Assembly: GCA_965230565.1 (NCBI GenBank)
Contig: CBDDLH010000001.1
Location: 124,001-188,000 of the forward strand
Direction: 5' to 3'
DNA length: 64,000 nt
DNA from: BCD1 sp965230565
GTDB taxonomy: Bacteria; Bacteroidota; Bacteroidia; Chitinophagales; Saprospiraceae
Shown: piece by piece, positions 53,472 to 63,202 of the stretch
Layout of the letters: each line of letters begins with the position of its first letter
Numbering within the stretch: the stretch's first letter is position 1
Translations under genes and position numbers: made by a program
The notes under the pieces: model-generated
The model's database searches: none
What the model saw: only the letters and a program-made list of their open reading frames with translations
Told to the model about the DNA's origin: nothing

Positions 53472-54638
53472 CTAAAGATCAACACCGGGTACAACTGCTG
53501 GTTTGGTAGCTTTGGCTTGCTCCAATACTTCTTCGTAATAGCTTTCATACTGAGGTAAAATGTTTTCGATATCAAAACGTTTTGCCTGAGCAAGAGCGTT
53601 TTGCCTGAATTCAGCAAGTACCTTTTCATTTTGAAGAATGGCGATGGCATTGTTAGCCATGCCGGACACATCACCGATCTCACTGAGAAATCCGGTTACA
53701 CCATGTTCGTTAACTTCGGGAAGACCTCCGGCATTGGAAGAAATTACCGGCACCTGACAAGCCATGGCTTCCAGGGCAGCCAATCCAAAACTCTCAGACT
53801 CTGAAGGCATCACAAACAAATCGGAAACTGCCAAAAGCTCTTCAACCGCATCCTGTTTTCCCAAAAAGCGAATGTCATCACACAACCCAAGTTTACGGCA
53901 CAGATCTTCCATATTTTGTCTTTCAGGTCCGTCTCCAATCAGCAATAACTTACTTGGAATTTCCTTGTTGACCTTGTGAAAGACGTGGATCACATCATCG
54001 ACACGTTTGAGTTTTCGGAAATTGGAAATATGCGTTAAGATGCGCTCACCACTAGGTGCTATGGCTTTTTTGAAATGATCTTTATTAGTCTTGGAAAACC
54101 GTTCGAAATCAATGAAATTGTAGATTACCCGAATGTCATTTTTGATACCAAAATGGTCGTAAGTCTGTTGCTTAAGGCTTTCGGATACGGCCGTCACGCC
54201 ATCAGACTTTTCAATGGAAAATTTGACCACCGAAGCAAAAGATCTGTCTTTTCCAACCAAAGAAATATCAGTACCATGAAGTGTGGTTACCACAGGAACG
54301 TATTTACCCTGAGATATAAGGATCTTTTTGGCCATGTAAGCTACCGCAGCATGAGGAATGGCATAATGAACATGCAATAAATCCAGTTGCTCAAAATTTA
54401 CCACGTCGACTAATTTACTTGCCAAAGAGGTCTCATAAGGCATGTATTCAAATAAGGGATAATCCCTTGTCATCACGTCGTGGAAATAAATATTTTCGTG
54501 GAAAGCTGATAAACGAACAGGGCGTTTATAGGTAATAAAGTGGATCTCATGTCCTTTCTGCGCCAAACCAAGTCCCAACTCAGTTGCCACAACTCCGCTA
54601 CCGCCAAAGGTCGGGTAACAAACGATTCCAATTTTCAT
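53472..54638 (-). CDS. bshA: N-acetyl-alpha-D-glucosaminyl L-malate synthase BshA
   Basis: 388 aa, a GT4-type glycosyltransferase. The start MKIGIVCYPTFGGSGVVATELGLGLAQKGHEIHFITY is diagnostic of BshA. LLHVHYAIPHAAVAYMAKKIL, the catalytic-type FVMPSESESFGLAALEAMA (ExFGLxxxEA) and ISSNAGGLPEVNEHG also fit. It makes N-acetylglucosaminyl-malate, the first step of bacillithiol synthesis. The organism therefore probably uses bacillithiol as its low-molecular-weight thiol, which fits the sulfur and redox genes here. BshB and BshC are not in the window. Confidence 0.95.
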   Translation of the reverse strand: MKIGIVCYPTFGGSGVVATELGLGLAQKGHEIHFITYKRPVRLSAFHENIYFHDVMTRDYPLFEYMPYETSLASKLVDVVNFEQLDLLHVHYAIPHAAVAYMAKKILISQGKYVPVVTTLHGTDISLVGKDRSFASVVKFSIEKSDGVTAVSESLKQQTYDHFGIKNDIRVIYNFIDFERFSKTNKDHFKKAIAPSGERILTHISNFRKLKRVDDVIHVFHKVNKEIPSKLLLIGDGPERQNMEDLCRKLGLCDDIRFLGKQDAVEELLAVSDLFVMPSESESFGLAALEAMACQVPVISSNAGGLPEVNEHGVTGFLSEIGDVSGMANNAIAILQNEKVLAEFRQNALAQAKRFDIENILPQYESYYEEVLEQAKATKPAVVPGVDL

Positions 54639-54789
54639 CCCTTAAAAAATTTGGTAAAAATTCCTCTTCCATTTAATACAAGTGTCTTCCGACAAATCAT
54701 CCGATATAACGAACTCAAAGATAAAATGCAATAAAAGGAAAATTGTTTAATTGAGACAAAGAAAACTTAAACCTGTTTAAGTGATTGTC

Positions 54790-54855
54790 CTTTAAAAAAC
54801 AAAAATGAGTCCTATCGAACTTTGACGGTTGTCAAAGTTCGATAGGACTCATTTT
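54790..54855 (-). terminator. Exceptionally long terminator hairpin (25-bp arms)
   Basis: Arms 54802-54826 and 54831-54855 are perfect reverse complements with a 4-nt loop. On the minus strand the stem is followed by TTTTGTTTTTTAAAGG. It lies about 220 bp beyond the T9SS gene stop and about 150 bp upstream of bshA. Confidence 0.8.
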
Positions 54856-55034
54856 CTTGATGCTTGGTATTAACAAACCTCCTGGCCTTACCGTGGAATT
54901 AAAGATTAATAAACATTCTACGGCAATTTGCGATCATTTTCGATTAATTCGATAGCCAAAAGCGGACTTCTGGCTTTTTATCTCAAATTCAATTGCGACT
55001 CTACCTTGTTTGAAAATCTTAAGGCACACAAAAG

Positions 55035-55066
55035 TCCCGAATTTTGGCTTAAGCCAAAATTCGGGA
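55035..55066 (-). terminator. 32-bp perfect palindrome just after the T9SS gene stop
   Basis: Arms 55035-55050 and 55051-55066 are exact complements with no spacer, 7 bp after the stop at 55074. CTTTTG follows on the minus strand, so it may act as a first weak terminator or as an mRNA 3'-end hairpin. Confidence 0.6.
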
Positions 55067-55073
55067 ACCATAT

Positions 55074-57941
55074 TTATGATTTAACCAACTTCATGGTCCT
55101 GACTTCACCGCCGGTACTGACGCTGACCAGGTAAACCCCATTAGGTTGATCTCCAATATCAAGTAAGTATTCTCCGTTGACCACATGTCTGTCTTCCAGT
55201 CGGAAAACCTGCTGGCCAAGTAAATTCATTACGCGAACCTGGGCATCTGTAGCTTCTGCAAAGTTTACGCGCAAGGTTGTAAGTCCGTTGGTCGGATTAG
55301 GCGTTAAAGTTACATCCTGAATCAATTCAGGATCATCTACAGCTATAACACCGATCTCCACCAATATACCAATCGCATCGCTACAACCGAAGTTATCTGT
55401 TACCGTAACTGCATAATTTCCTGCAGGCACATCAGTTAATACACTGGTTGTTTCCCCATTATTCCACAAATAAGTATAAGGTCCTAAACCGCCTCCGGGC
55501 ATGACTTCAATACTTCCATCGGACATCCCTTCTGCAGATTCATTGGTCACCTCGTAAGCAATATCCAATGACTCCGGACAACTGAAGATATTTACATTGT
55601 CGATATCAATCCAGTAATCACCTTCACCCCAGGTAGCCTGGAAGCGTACTTTAATGCTTTCTCCGGCAAATTCACTCATGTCAATATTGACGGTAGTAAA
55701 TTCAGTTGTCGGAACATGATTACTTTGATCAACAGTATAAATATTGGTAAACTCATCCGTACAGAAAAGTGCTACCTGAACTTCCAACCTGTCGTTAGGA
55801 CCTAAAATGGTTGAATCCACTGCTGCAAAGAAATCTGCATACCTGTATTCGAAAGATAAGGATTGTCCTTCTTCAATAGCCCCCAACCAAGGCGTGGTAG
55901 CCTGGAAGATCTGATCACCGCTGTATAGGTTATCTCCGATATTATAAGATGGATTATTGTGTGCATTAGGGAATTGAATGATACTGAAAGTCTGATCAAA
56001 CACCCAGCCACTTGGCACGGCACCATCATCCTCAAAGTCCTCAGCCAATGGAAGCGGATTTATGAGTGCAGATGATACAAAGACCGTTTGATTATTTTCA
56101 GCATTCTCATCAGCCAGATCTGTCCAGATCGTAACCGTGTAATCTGTCAAATCGAGGGAATTGAATGGAGTGTTGAATGTGTAAATTTCTTGTTCTCCCG
56201 GGGCGAGGGTAACTCCCATAGCAGGCTCTGAAACAATATCCTCATCATTTACCTGGAAGTAAAGCGGAATATTGGTCAATGTGTCTGTGCCGTGGTTGAA
56301 CAAAGTGACGGTTATGTGATCAATAGCTGAACCACATTCTTCTTCACTTTCATTGGAACCTCCGAAGAGAGATATATCTGTTGAAATGGCTTCGTGAATA
56401 TAAATATTATCAACTGCAACACCTTCTCTTTGAACTGAACCATCGGAACCAAATGCAAAGCGAATACGAACGTCTGCTGATCCGGCAGTGCCTTCCAAAA
56501 CGTGAGAGGCCATTACCCAACCTACAAATACGCCCTGGCCACTCCACCAGTCACCGTAGATGTTATCAACCTGATTGTACCAGTTGACTCCTTCATCGCC
56601 CATCAGACCAAGCTTGGTCCACGTTTGTCCTCCGTCAATGGTGGTCTCGAGCCACATTCCGTCAAAATTGGACTCTGACTCAATAAACATATTGAAATCA
56701 ATCACCGGATCTTCCGTATATCCTGAAAAATCAAAACACGGAGATTCAATAAAGGAGTCTTCGTTATTATTATATAATCCATCAAGATTGGTTACCCAGG
56801 CATTTTGACCACTGGCCGCACTGGAAATGACGGTATTCGAAGGCTGGCCTAATTCCCATGTCTGGTTTTGACCCTCCATACTTAATGTCCACCCACTGTA
56901 TTCTTCCGTATCAAATGTTTCATAAACAGGCAGCTCTGCAATCACAGGAGTATTGATAATAGTAATCGCAAAAGTATCATTGGTAAATACCGTATCACCT
57001 TCCATTTCTGTCCAGATCAGGATTTCATACTCACCCGGAACAGAGAAATCGTAGTCCATATCAAAATCCATGACGTCCGAACTGTCGATACCCAATACGC
57101 CGGTATAAACCCCATCGATAGGTTGATTAATTTCACTCACCTCGCCGTTTACACTGTAATTGAAAGGTATGAAAGTCTGCGGTGCTCCTCCGTAATTGTG
57201 CAACTCAATGGTCATCGTTTCCGCCATACCCAATGCACATCCGGAGACCGGGTTGATCAAACCGGAAATACCCAGATCAATCGCAATCAACGTTTCAAAA
57301 AAGTAAGAATTGATGAGTGTTGTAGTATCATTATCTTCACAAACAACAGAAAGGTAGAGCTCATATTCTGTATCTTGTTCCAGGTCTGTGAGCGTATATT
57401 CCGTTTCTGTTGTTGGAATAACTGTACCTGTTCCCTGCATAAATCCGGGACTCCCGTACTCAAGCAGATAAGTGGCATCCGGCACGGAACCTGACCAGGT
57501 CACATCGGCAGAAAAAGCACGAATATCTGAAATGATCACAGAAGAAGGTGGTGGCGGAGGACAAGTAGGACAAGATACCTCTCCGGAAAACGCCAACCCC
57601 ACAAGCGGAGGATTGCCATCTTCGAAAATCACCTGACCCACCGGATCCATCAATCGGTAAGAAGCCTCACTGTCCCAGGATCCTGAATTATAGGTTATAT
57701 TGATACTCTGAGTCCCGGTTATGATCACCGGAAAGGCAATGTAACTCGGATCAGGAGCAGTAAAGTCAAAAGTATAGTTGGTTGTCACTCCGTCTAACTC
57801 AATATCGAGGCTAGCACCGTTCCAACCGTCACCGAAAGAATCAAAGAGTTCGAGGGTAAACTCACAAGTGACCTGGCTATTGGCTATGCTAAGTCCTGAA
57901 AAAAAGAGCAATACAGATAAAATTGTATTAGTCCACTTCAT
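55074..57941 (-). CDS. Large secreted multi-domain T9SS protein
   Basis: 955 aa with a signal peptide (to IANSQ). Visible parts are an Asp/Trp-rich DSFGDGWNGASLDIELDG domain (about 25-125), a fibronectin type III domain (about 130-205; VSCPTCPPPPPSSVIISDIRAFSADVTW), Ig-like modules, two MAM/jelly-roll-like segments (SGWTLSMEGQNQTWELG...; about 345-530 and 650-790), a SprB-type repeat (GLGPYTYLWNNGETTSVLTDVPAGNYAVTVTD, about 815-860), and a C-terminal sorting domain (LTPNPTNGLTTL...MKLVKS). It is predicted to be a surface-anchored binding protein. No catalytic motif was found. Confidence 0.87.
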   Translation of the reverse strand: MKWTNTILSVLLFFSGLSIANSQVTCEFTLELFDSFGDGWNGASLDIELDGVTTNYTFDFTAPDPSYIAFPVIITGTQSINITYNSGSWDSEASYRLMDPVGQVIFEDGNPPLVGLAFSGEVSCPTCPPPPPSSVIISDIRAFSADVTWSGSVPDATYLLEYGSPGFMQGTGTVIPTTETEYTLTDLEQDTEYELYLSVVCEDNDTTTLINSYFFETLIAIDLGISGLINPVSGCALGMAETMTIELHNYGGAPQTFIPFNYSVNGEVSEINQPIDGVYTGVLGIDSSDVMDFDMDYDFSVPGEYEILIWTEMEGDTVFTNDTFAITIINTPVIAELPVYETFDTEEYSGWTLSMEGQNQTWELGQPSNTVISSAASGQNAWVTNLDGLYNNNEDSFIESPCFDFSGYTEDPVIDFNMFIESESNFDGMWLETTIDGGQTWTKLGLMGDEGVNWYNQVDNIYGDWWSGQGVFVGWVMASHVLEGTAGSADVRIRFAFGSDGSVQREGVAVDNIYIHEAISTDISLFGGSNESEEECGSAIDHITVTLFNHGTDTLTNIPLYFQVNDEDIVSEPAMGVTLAPGEQEIYTFNTPFNSLDLTDYTVTIWTDLADENAENNQTVFVSSALINPLPLAEDFEDDGAVPSGWVFDQTFSIIQFPNAHNNPSYNIGDNLYSGDQIFQATTPWLGAIEEGQSLSFEYRYADFFAAVDSTILGPNDRLEVQVALFCTDEFTNIYTVDQSNHVPTTEFTTVNIDMSEFAGESIKVRFQATWGEGDYWIDIDNVNIFSCPESLDIAYEVTNESAEGMSDGSIEVMPGGGLGPYTYLWNNGETTSVLTDVPAGNYAVTVTDNFGCSDAIGILVEIGVIAVDDPELIQDVTLTPNPTNGLTTLRVNFAEATDAQVRVMNLLGQQVFRLEDRHVVNGEYLLDIGDQPNGVYLVSVSTGGEVRTMKLVKS

Positions 57942-58216
57942 AGTTAGTTGCGTATTAGATAAACTTTGCGAATAAAAATTAAATGCTAAAATTAATTAAA
58001 AATTCGATACCAAGAGTAATATCAGGCCCGCCACAAATAAAATTTAAACCAAATCAGTCAAATTAACCCCTATTGTCAATGAGGCTACAAAAAAAATACG
58101 TTTGCGGTAAAATACTATATGAATAATTCCTTCCGGAAAACTAATTTTCGCTTTGTTGAGAATTGATTTAATTCAATCAGACTATATTTGCATTTTTTAA
58201 TCACAACCTCTTTTTC

Positions 58217-58888
58217 ATGAAATCGATATTAAATTTATCAGTATTATCTATCCTGCTCTTCTTTTTTGCCTGTAATAATGCTCCTGCAGGGGAAGAAGCT
58301 ACCGCCGGAGAAGCTCAAACAACGAGCACAGCAAAACCTACTGGAGACTCTCAGGCTTTGACCGTTGACACTGAAGCGAGCAAAGTTACCTGGAAAGCAA
58401 CCAAACTGATGGGGGGTGGCCATAATGGTTCCATCGATATCTCTTCCGGAACCGTCCATGTTGAGAATGGTGACATTGTTGCAGGGTCTTTTATTTTAGA
58501 CATGAACACCATCATGGATCTCGACCTGGAAGATCTGTCTATGAAGTCCGACCTGGAATCACACTTGAAAAGTGGTGACTTTTTTGACGTTGCCAATCAT
58601 CCGACAGCAACTTTTGTAATTACGGAGGCTGTCAAAAGCTCAGAAAACAGCAATGGACGTCAGACGATTACCGGTAACCTGACCATCAAAGGAATTACCA
58701 AAAGTATTTCCTTCTTCGTAAAGGTAGCCGGGACTGATACCGAAATCACAGCCAATACCGGAAGCTTTGTAATCGACAGGACTGAATGGGAAGTAATGTA
58801 CCGTTCCGGAACATTAGGCACCGCAAAAGACAAGATCATCAACGACAAAGTAGCGTTGGATATAATGCTGGTAGCGAAAATGAATTAA
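58217..58888 (+). CDS. YceI-family lipoprotein
   Basis: 223 aa. The signal ends in a lipobox-like FFFAC with Cys19, so it is probably lipidated. After an Ala/Thr-rich linker comes a YceI domain (about 48-222): SKVTWKATKLMGGGHNGSIDISSGTVHVENGDIVAGSFILDMNTI and HPTATFVITEAV...NLTIKGITKSISFFVKV. YceI proteins are lipocalin-like and bind isoprenoid or fatty-acid-like molecules. The in vivo ligand is unknown. It has its own terminator. Confidence 0.93.
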   Translation: MKSILNLSVLSILLFFFACNNAPAGEEATAGEAQTTSTAKPTGDSQALTVDTEASKVTWKATKLMGGGHNGSIDISSGTVHVENGDIVAGSFILDMNTIMDLDLEDLSMKSDLESHLKSGDFFDVANHPTATFVITEAVKSSENSNGRQTITGNLTIKGITKSISFFVKVAGTDTEITANTGSFVIDRTEWEVMYRSGTLGTAKDKIINDKVALDIMLVAKMN

Positions 58889-58902
58889 TTAGGATATAAA
58901 CA

Positions 58903-58960
58903 GGAAGGAATGGAAGTAATGCAATAACAATTCCATTCCTTCCAATCCTTGTTGTTTTGT
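58903..58960 (+). terminator. Terminator after the YceI gene
   Basis: A 13-bp perfect stem (GGAAGGAATGGAA with its complement, 58903-58915 and 58931-58943) with a 15-nt loop, followed by a T-rich stretch. Confidence 0.65.
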
Positions 58961-59060
58961 TGCAGGTATGCCCGAAAATGATTTTCGGATCTGTAAGTTT
59001 AAAGCTGACCATCTAAAAAATGGTGCAGGGTTGTTTTTCGTTTTGCCTCAAGTTTGGGAA

Positions 59061-59186
59061 TTAACCCATGAACTTGAAGTTGTAATTGTAAAGCCAAACC
59101 ACGAGGGCAACAAAAAGCAAAAGAAAAACAAAGAAATAAAGCAAACAGTTACCTTTCTTGCCTAGGTTCTTTATTTCGTCAGACAT
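59061..59186 (-). CDS. 41-aa single-pass membrane protein, unknown function
   Basis: From the ATG at 59186: MSDEIKNLGKKGN, then about 22 mostly hydrophobic residues (CLLYFFVFLLLFVALVVWLY), then NYNFKFMG and a stop. A charged N-terminus with one helix gives a plausible topology. There is no homology evidence; it is called from reading-frame shape, hydrophobic block and position in a 450-bp gap. Confidence 0.5.
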   Translation of the reverse strand: MSDEIKNLGKKGNCLLYFFVFLLLFVALVVWLYNYNFKFMG

Positions 59187-59337
59187 CTTTCCGTAGTTTT
59201 TTTGGTGAATTTTAATTAATTGTACCTGAGCTATCCGGCATTTTGCTACATTTCAGGCTTAGGCTAAAATAAACCATACCGGATACCCACAGAGTGCAAA
59301 GATAAATTTAATCAGGATTTTTTAGCTATTTCGCCAA

Positions 59338-61023
59338 TTACATTTTCTGCTCCACGATTTCCATCAATTCCTTTTCAGCTGATTCGGCTGCTTCGACAAT
59401 CTTTTGCCCACGTCCAACAATATCCTCCACAAATGTCTTATCATGAAGGTCTCCGGAATTGATGCGAACATTCAAATAAGCACCTCTAACCGCAGCTCTG
59501 GCACAGAGCCCCCCGACGGCCGCATCCGTGACGGAGTTGGGATTTCCTGTCGTTGCCATTGCTTTGATCAATTCAAAGGAATCATATGAAAGTTCCATCA
59601 CCCGGAAAGGAACTTCAATGGCATATTTCGTTGCCGCCTGAATAGCTGCTTTACGGGCAACCTTTTCTTCATCAGTACTCTTTGGCATACGCATAGCATC
59701 GATAATTCCATTGAAGGAAGCAGTATCTTCATCAACCATATGCAACAGATCATCTTTGAGCTTTTGTCCTTTTTCGGCCCATGCAGAAAATTCTTCCCAA
59801 CGATCATCCCAGCCGCGTTTATGGGAAGACAAATTAGCCACCATCGTCGCTAATGAAGCTCCCAAAGCTCCTACATATGCTGAAATAGACCCTCCTCCCG
59901 GAGCCATACTCTCCGAAGCAGTTTCATTGGCAAACTGATCCAGTTGCATACCAACGAGAGGCGCACTTGCTTCATCACGCAGCTGATATTCGATTATTTT
60001 CTTTTGCGGATCAAACGGAGCCAATTCATCCAGGCCGAGGGTTTTGACCGCTATTTTAATGATCTCGGATTCTGCAATTCCTGTGGATCTTCTTTGTTTC
60101 CTGAGGAAGTATTTTCCGGCATCGATCAACACCTTGAGTGGGACGAGACCAACTAACTCAGAACCCGTGACACGCAATCCACGCCTTTCCGCACTTTTAC
60201 ACACCTCTTCAAAAGCAATGTGCAGTGGCGTAATACTGATATTAGTCAGGTTCATGGAAATTTGCGCAATACCATACTCCTCAATATACCAGCCGATTCC
60301 TTTCACTGATTTACACGCTCCCGGCACACGCAACGGATCACCATTTTCATCCCGAAGGATCTTTCCGGTAACGGGATCACCTTCCCGTTTTACTCGTCCT
60401 TTTTCCCGGACATCAAAAGCAACACTATTGGCTCTTCTTACGGAAGTGGTATTTAAATTCACATTATAAGCTACCAGGAAATCGCGGGCACCGATGGCCG
60501 TTGCTCCGGCTGCAGCATTGAATTTAGCAGGACCATAATCAGGCTTCCAGGCCGGGTCGGACATTTTCTTGGGCAATGCTTCATATTCACCGGAACGGAC
60601 AGTTGCCAGATTGCTCCACTCAGGTTTGGTGGCTGCGGATTCATACATGTAAAAAGGAATTCCCAGTTCTTTCCCGGCGCGCTCACCCAGTTTATGGGCC
60701 CATTTCACCACTTCTTCCATGGAAATATTGGAAATAGGGATCAACGGGCAGACATCTGTAGCTCCCATACGCGGATGCTCCCCTTTATGCTTACTCATAT
60801 CGATGACCTCCGACGCTTTTTTAATCGCCAGAAAGGCGGCTTCCACCACAGGTTCCGGTTCTCCGACAAAAGTAACGACCGTTCGATTTGTCGCTGCTCC
60901 GGGGTCCACATCGAGCAATTTTACTCCGTCAACGCTTTCGATTACATCGGTGATCTGTTTGATCACATCCATATCGCGCCCCTCGCTGAAATTGGGCACA
61001 CATTCGATTATTTGTTTACTCAT
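59338..61023 (-). CDS. ftcD: Bifunctional glutamate formimidoyltransferase / formimidotetrahydrofolate cyclodeaminase
   Basis: 561 aa from the ATG at 61023 (MSKQIIECVPNFSEG); the frame extends to 61206 through a heptamer array but the extra residues are not part of the family. The N-terminal formimidoyltransferase covers about 1-325 (ECVPNFSEGRD, HPRMGATDVCPLIP). The C-terminal cyclodeaminase covers about 365-560 (SESMAPGGGSISAYVGALGASLATMVANLS). It uses formiminoglutamate from histidine breakdown to charge tetrahydrofolate and releases ammonia, channelling the intermediate. The animal enzyme has the same fusion. Other hut genes are not in the window. Confidence 0.95.
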   Translation of the reverse strand: MSKQIIECVPNFSEGRDMDVIKQITDVIESVDGVKLLDVDPGAATNRTVVTFVGEPEPVVEAAFLAIKKASEVIDMSKHKGEHPRMGATDVCPLIPISNISMEEVVKWAHKLGERAGKELGIPFYMYESAATKPEWSNLATVRSGEYEALPKKMSDPAWKPDYGPAKFNAAAGATAIGARDFLVAYNVNLNTTSVRRANSVAFDVREKGRVKREGDPVTGKILRDENGDPLRVPGACKSVKGIGWYIEEYGIAQISMNLTNISITPLHIAFEEVCKSAERRGLRVTGSELVGLVPLKVLIDAGKYFLRKQRRSTGIAESEIIKIAVKTLGLDELAPFDPQKKIIEYQLRDEASAPLVGMQLDQFANETASESMAPGGGSISAYVGALGASLATMVANLSSHKRGWDDRWEEFSAWAEKGQKLKDDLLHMVDEDTASFNGIIDAMRMPKSTDEEKVARKAAIQAATKYAIEVPFRVMELSYDSFELIKAMATTGNPNSVTDAAVGGLCARAAVRGAYLNVRINSGDLHDKTFVEDIVGRGQKIVEAAESAEKELMEIVEQKM

Positions 61024-61059
61024 GAGCTTGGTTTTAAATGATGCCGCGAAGGTAATGAG

Positions 61060-61108
61060 GAAAATGGAAAATGAAGAATGTAAAATGCAGAATGTAAAAG
61101 GTAGAATA
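61060..61108. repeat. Heptamer array GAAAATG/CAGAATG
   Basis: Seven exact 7-bp steps (GAAAATG, GAAAATG, AAGAATG, TAAAATG, CAGAATG, TAAAAGG, TAGAATA) between the divergent ftcD and T9SS genes. A second, weaker 7-bp pattern (TTCCCAG type) follows at about 61129-61163. Confidence 0.8.
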
Positions 61109-61239
61109 TGGCTGCGAGAAGTGACTATTTCCCAGGTTTCCATGTTCCCTTGTTCCCTCGTTAAGATTTTTCTTCCTATATTCCGATATATTTCACCAAA
61201 ACTCATTTGATCACCAATTTCCTAAACACACCCTTACTC

Positions 61240-63112
61240 ATGATCAGACTGTTTTCAACGCTTTTTTTTGCTTGTACTTTTATTCTAATGAATGCTCAGA
61301 CCATCATTTGGGAAGAGCAATTTGACGGAGGCATTCCGGATTCCTGGACAATTGGTCCTGGAAACCCTGAAGGTGCTGTCTGGCAATGGAGTGCCTCCGG
61401 AAAGGCGGATAGCGCACTTCTGGCTGTACCAACAGAAGCCCTGCTTTGGAATGATAAGGAACCTATCGAGTCCCCTTCCGTTGCGAATGGTGCGGCTATG
61501 TACAATTCAGATGTTTATGACACGGGAGGTACTGCCTTCGGAGCAGGGCCTTTCCCGGGGCAACATTCCGGTAGCCTGACCTCTCCCATTATTGACCTGA
61601 GCGATCACCCGGAAGTGTTTTTGAAATTCAATCAATATGCTCATGCTAACGGGGCAGCTGTGTCAACGCTTTTAGAACTAAGCTCCGACGGTGGGGAAAC
61701 CTGGACAGATATTCCCATCAATCCAGGTGTGGTATTGAACAGTTCTACTGAACCGGATGATGTACAATTGATCGATGTATCCGATCTCGCAGGTGGGCAG
61801 GAAAGTGTTCAAATCAGATTCACCTGGAACGGTAGATTCTATTTCTGGCTGATCGATGATGTGCAGTTTATTGAAACGCCGGCCAATAACCTGGCTCTTG
61901 GAAGTGTGGTTCATTATCCGCCGAAAAGTTATGCGCAACCGGAAATGCTGATATTTTATGATTCCATGTCCTTTTTTGCCACTATTTCCAACCTGGGAAG
62001 CCAGGATCAAAGCAATGTGGTGCTCAAGGCCTGGATCGACGATATTGGGGGAGAAACATTGTTCATGGACAGTACGATCATCTCAGAAATTGCTGCCGGA
62101 ACAACCGACCTGATGGTCGATCTGGACAGTGTTTATGTACCTGAATTTTTAAGTATCGAGAATATTTATACCGTTCATTACCTCGTTTACAGCCTGGATA
62201 ATCCGGATGGAGATATTGCTGCTGAAGACAATAGTTATTCCGCCAATTTTGTGGTTACGGAATCTACTTTTGCCCAGGAGGATGGTAATGGGTTGGAAGG
62301 AATGGGAGCGGACGCGGACTGGGTAATAGGCAATGTCTACGAAATGCCTCCCTTTTATATGATCCCGGAAGCACATACGGAAGCTACCTCTGCAGTTTTC
62401 TCAGCCTCCCGAAGTTCGATGGATGGATCTCTGGAGGGAGAACAGGTAATGGTAATGCTTTTTAAAGTAAAAAACGAGGTCCTTCCCGACTGGTCCAATT
62501 TTGATCTTACGTCGATTGGTCAGGATGATGACTCTACAACTGCATTTCTTTGGACACTTTTATGTATTCCCGGAAGGGCATCAAAATTTTGAGCTGGCCG
62601 AAGTAGAACTCAATTCCTTTAGCGGAGATGGTCATCCTTTTTTGGATCCGGATGCACGGTATATTTTGGCTGTTTCGTATGAAGGCACTGCCAATAATAT
62701 TCTGCACAGTGTAGACAGAGATATTACCTATGACAACCGGGTTTCCAGTATGTTGTATGTGGATCAATGGTCGCTCGATGGGTTCGGGCCGGATGCTGCA
62801 CCATTGTTGAGGTTAAACATGGACCTGGTTGTTAATACTGAGGAATCTTCTTTACCTGACAGAGCGCTGCAAATATTACCGAATCCTGCTACGGATAAAT
62901 TAACCATAAACATTTCTACTCAATCTGAAGAAGAAGGCTTATTAATCATTGCCGACACAAGTGGCAGAGTCATTAACTATCAATTGATAGACATTCCGGA
63001 CGGACAAAAAGAAATTGATTTAAATGTGAGCCAATATGCACAGGGACAGTACATGGTTCAATTGGTTACTAAGGAAGGAAATTTGACAAAGTCGTTTGTG
63101 GTGGTGAAATAA
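61240..63112 (+). pseudogene. Secreted T9SS protein, frameshifted by one extra base
   Basis: From the ATG at 61240 (MIRLFSTLFFACTFILMNAQ, signal peptide) the frame reads to about 62555. There DDDSTTAFLW goes wrong, and another frame continues GHFYVFPEGHQNFELAEVEL to a sorting domain (ILPNPATDKLTINIS...SFVVVK) ending at 63112. Removing one T from the TTTCTTT run at about 62549-62555 joins the two as AFLGHFYVFPEGH. The intact protein would be about 623 aa, with a MAM/jelly-roll-like N-terminal part. An assembly error is as likely as a real mutation. Confidence 0.8.
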
Positions 63113-63136
63113 TAAAACACATAGTCACATAGAAAA

Positions 63137-63176
63137 CAATAGAAAAAAGGGTGGAAAAATCCAATCTTCCACCCTT
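63137..63176 (-). terminator. Terminator between convergent genes at the right end
   Basis: A 10-bp perfect stem (AAGGGTGGAA and complement, 63147-63156 and 63167-63176). On the minus strand it runs into TTTTCTATTG, so it mainly serves the minus-strand gene ending at 63203. Confidence 0.7.
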
Positions 63177-63202
63177 CCTTCTTTCCAGTCTTCCTCATTA
63201 TA

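Larger units (their letters stand above)
54639..55073. other. Spacer with two long hairpins between T9SS gene and bshA
   Basis: 435 bp. It carries the 25-bp-arm terminator hairpin at 54802 and the 32-bp palindrome at 55035. A further weak plus-strand hairpin (GCCAAAAG-CGGA-CTTCTGGC then TTTTT) lies at about 54957-54980. No gene was seen. Confidence 0.6.
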
